Source of the DNA: Rhodococcus sp. 06-462-5
Lineage (GTDB): Bacteria > Actinomycetota > Actinomycetes > Mycobacteriales > Mycobacteriaceae
NCBI RefSeq assembly: GCF_002258315.1
Contig: NZ_NOYD01000013.1
Coordinates: forward strand, 466,022-530,021
Length of the DNA: 64,000 bases
Direction: 5' to 3'
Made by a program: the position numbers and the translations under genes. Shown here in pieces: positions 62,335-64,000 of this stretch. Every line of letters begins with the position of its first letter. Position 1 is the stretch's first letter. A model generated the notes under the pieces. It saw only the letters and a program-made list of their open reading frames with translations, did no database searches and was not told the DNA's origin.

Positions 62335-63279
62335 TCAGTACAAGGCGGACGCGAGCTTGCGCCGCGCGGAAACCACCAGCGGATCGGCTGCGTCGAACAA
62401 CTCGAACAGCTCGAGCAGACGAGTGCGCAACGCGGTTCGGTCGTCGCCGGCACTGATCTTGATTCCGTCGATCAGACGAGCGAAGGCCTGCTCCGGTTGC
62501 TGACCGGCCATCTCGGCGTCCGCGGCCTCGATTCGGGCCTGCACGTTTGCGGGATCGGCGTCGGCGATGGCAATCGCGTCCGGTGCCAGGTTCTGCACAC
62601 GGGCGAGGAACTTGACCTGACGCAGCGCAGCAACGGCCTCGGTGTTCTTCGGTTCGGCGTCGATGATCGCCTGGTAGGCAGCTTCCGCCTTGTCGAAATC
62701 GCCCTCGTCGATGGCCTCTTCGGCTGCGACGATTCTGGGGTCCTCGATCTCGGGTTCCGGTTCTGCAGCGGCCGCCCCGGGAGGCCCGGTGAGCTTTCCC
62801 GCAGTCGCCTGCTCGACGGCCTGTAGCCACTGACGCAGCTGCTCTTCCGACTGCGTTCCCTCGAAGTCGGCCAACGGCTGCCCGGCTGCGACTGCAACCA
62901 CCGTCGGAATGGCTTTCACACCGAACGCCTGCGCGATCTGCGGATTGGAATCGACGTCGACTCGGGCGAGAACCCACGTACCCGCCGCCTCCACGGCCAG
63001 CTGCCCGAGCTGACGCGTCAATGCCTGGGACTGCGGCGATCGCGCCGAACCCAGGTCGACGATCACCGGTACCTGCGTGGACCGCTGCAGCACCTCGGCC
63101 TCGAACGTAGCCGCGGTCACGTCCACGATCGGTGCCAGTCCCCCCGCGTCGCCCGCGGATTCGGCCGCGGGTGCAGGTGCCGGACGGTCCTTGAGAACGG
63201 ACAGGTCGACGGCACCGGCAATGGATGCGGGAACGACGGCTGACGGGCGGGCGGGAGGACGGGAACCGGGTCGAGTCAC
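62335..63279 (-). CDS. Thioredoxin-like TPR protein lacking the CxxC motif (CnoX/Rv1324-like)
   Basis: A 314-residue protein. After a Pro-rich N-terminus, residues about 50-160 form a thioredoxin fold: VPVIVDLGSARSPQSQALTRQL, ARVDVDSNPQIAQAFGVKAIPTVVAV. The redox CxxC is replaced by ARSP, so it cannot do disulfide exchange. The C-terminal half contains TPR-like helices (DEGDFDKAEAAYQAIIDAEPKNTEAVAALRQVKF). This is the layout of the chaperone-like CnoX/YbbN family. ATG at 63279. It is convergent with the metallopeptidase gene, 9 bp apart, as in the mycobacterial Rv1324 region. Confidence 0.88.
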   Translation of the reverse strand: MTRPGSRPPARPSAVVPASIAGAVDLSVLKDRPAPAPAAESAGDAGGLAPIVDVTAATFEAEVLQRSTQVPVIVDLGSARSPQSQALTRQLGQLAVEAAGTWVLARVDVDSNPQIAQAFGVKAIPTVVAVAAGQPLADFEGTQSEEQLRQWLQAVEQATAGKLTGPPGAAAAEPEPEIEDPRIVAAEEAIDEGDFDKAEAAYQAIIDAEPKNTEAVAALRQVKFLARVQNLAPDAIAIADADPANVQARIEAADAEMAGQQPEQAFARLIDGIKISAGDDRTALRTRLLELFELFDAADPLVVSARRKLASALY

Positions 63280-63336
63280 GCCCTACAGTTTGTCACTAAC
63301 GCGATGGGTCATCCACTGGCGGGCGGCACCGGTCGG

Positions 63337-63699
63337 TCAGGACAGAACCTTGGCATCGGCTGCCGGCCGGCCGGTGCTCAGCTCGGCCAGACGGCCGGTG
63401 CGCGCGGCCCAGATCTCGAAGATGACGGTGCCGAACGGGGGGAACGCCGCGACGAGCGCCAAGAGGGTGGCCTTGATGTCCCACTTGAGCTTGACCGCCG
63501 TCAATACGGCAACGGCCAGATACACCACGAACACGCCGCCGTGGATGGGCCCGAAGATCTTCACGCCGATTTCGTTGCCGTCGGCGGGGATGTACTTGAA
63601 CGCCATTCCGATCAACAGGCCCAGCCAGGTGAACGCTTCGAGCACAGCGATGAAACGGAAGCGTTTGGCTGTACTGCTCAGGTCGAAGAAGTTGGTCAT
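63337..63699 (-). CDS. DUF3817 membrane protein
   Basis: A 120-residue protein with three to four helices: FIAVLEAFTWLGLLIGMAFKYI, IFGPIHGGVFVVYLAVAVLTAVK and ATLLALVAAFPPFGTVIFEIWAAR. The GPIHGGVFVVYL segment is the DUF3817 signature. ATG at 63699. It lies between the thioredoxin-like gene and the thiolase gene on the same strand, with a strong terminator upstream. It is a distant paralogue of the protein encoded at 44215-44568. Confidence 0.87.
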   Translation of the reverse strand: MTNFFDLSSTAKRFRFIAVLEAFTWLGLLIGMAFKYIPADGNEIGVKIFGPIHGGVFVVYLAVAVLTAVKLKWDIKATLLALVAAFPPFGTVIFEIWAARTGRLAELSTGRPAADAKVLS

Positions 63700-63733
63700 G
63701 CCCGCTATTGTGCCCGGTTTGCTACGACGGAAC

Positions 63734-63772
63734 GTAGTGGCTCTGGTCTCAGTTCTTCTCCAGAGCCACTAC
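63734..63772 (-). terminator. Terminator of the thiolase gene
   Basis: Perfect 13-base arms (GTAGTGGCTCTGG and its complement) with a 13-base loop, 6 bp beyond the thiolase stop codon on the minus strand. Confidence 0.8.
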
Positions 63773-63777
63773 GAGTC

Positions 63778-64000
63778 CTACTGCTTCGGCACTCGAACGA
63801 TGAGTGCGTCGCCCTGTCCACCGCCGCCGCACAGTGCGGCCGCGCCCACTCCGCCGCCGCGTCGCTGCAGCTCGAGAGCCAGATGCAATGCGATGCGAGC
63901 GCCCGACATGCCGAGGGGGTGCCCGATCGAGATCGCTCCGCCGTTGACGTTGACGATCTCGGGATCGATGCCCAGCTCACGCGTCGACGCGATTCCGACC
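63778..64000 (-). CDS. Acetyl-CoA acetyltransferase, C-terminal part (cut by window edge)
   Basis: Only the last 73 residues are in the window. They read [29 protein letters not shown] and end [18 protein letters not shown]. NxxGGAIxxGHPxGxSG with the catalytic His, and the C-x-GGG-x-G motif with the second catalytic Cys, identify the thiolase II family. The order matches fadA4 (Rv1323) of M. tuberculosis. Degradative or biosynthetic use cannot be told from this fragment. Confidence 0.93.
   Translation of the reverse strand, partial: VGIASTRELGIDPEIVNVNGGAISIGHPLGMSGARIALHLALELQRRGGGVGAAALCGGGGQGDALIVRVPKQ

Overview
The window is high-GC actinobacterial chromosome from a mycolic-acid lineage (order Mycobacteriales), most likely Rhodococcus or a close relative. 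Support comes from a single-chain type I fatty acid synthase with AcpS behind it, the GlgE alpha-glucan pathway, a deazaflavin (F420)-type reductase domain, an IdeR/DmdR-like iron box, many GTG/TTG starts, and a gene order between about 44 and 64 kb that follows the Mycobacterium tuberculosis Rv1323-Rv1342 block as I remember it.

Layout. 1-17.1 kb is ordinary accessory metabolism: a GT4 glycosyltransferase, an aldo/keto reductase, a STAS protein, a short-chain dehydrogenase, a TetR-controlled efflux pump and flavin-reductase cluster with a recognisable shared operator, an iron-regulated siderophore-binding lipoprotein, an esterase beside a PucR-like regulator, a universal stress protein, an LLM flavin oxidoreductase and a secreted lipase. 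17.19-26.41 kb is a genomic island inserted in the 3' end of tRNA-Lys(CTT). It is bounded by a 40-bp perfect direct repeat and each end keeps its own terminator. It carries a two-gene TIR plus HIT-transmembrane unit, a pentapeptide-repeat membrane protein, a large HEPN-like protein, a two-helix membrane protein, IS3 debris and about 3 kb of decayed DNA. I find no intact integrase. Three of its genes have visibly lower GC than the rest of the window, and the content looks like anti-phage defence.

26.5-31.6 kb returns to core genes: DUF3618, peroxiredoxin Bcp, an M20 dipeptidase, an actin-fold/proline-rich membrane protein and a TetR regulator. 31.2-40.9 kb is acpS and fas; the two genes overlap by 1 nt, so the synthase and the enzyme that loads its carrier domain are coupled. 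41.3-44.6 kb holds an unassigned gene, a TetR regulator, tRNA-Leu(TAG), a mycothiol-dependent-type enzyme and two small membrane proteins.

44.6-64 kb is the Rv1323-like block: lipase, rdgB, rph, cyclic-nucleotide phosphodiesterase-like MBL protein, rhomboid, P1 peptidase, DUF2017, clpS / pncB, dinG / glgP / glgE-glgB-metallopeptidase / thioredoxin-like TPR protein, DUF3817 and the C-terminal end of a thiolase. Compared with M. tuberculosis, mec-cysO-cysM and murI are absent from their expected positions. GlgP, GlgE and GlgB form a storage/capsular alpha-glucan module: GlgE extends glucan from maltose-1-phosphate, GlgB branches it and GlgP degrades it.

The most interesting unit is the TIR (ThsB-like) / HIT-transmembrane gene pair at 17840-19272. 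It resembles type II Thoeris in logic, with a signalling TIR and a nucleotide-binding membrane effector, but has a histidine-triad domain where ThsA would have a macro domain.
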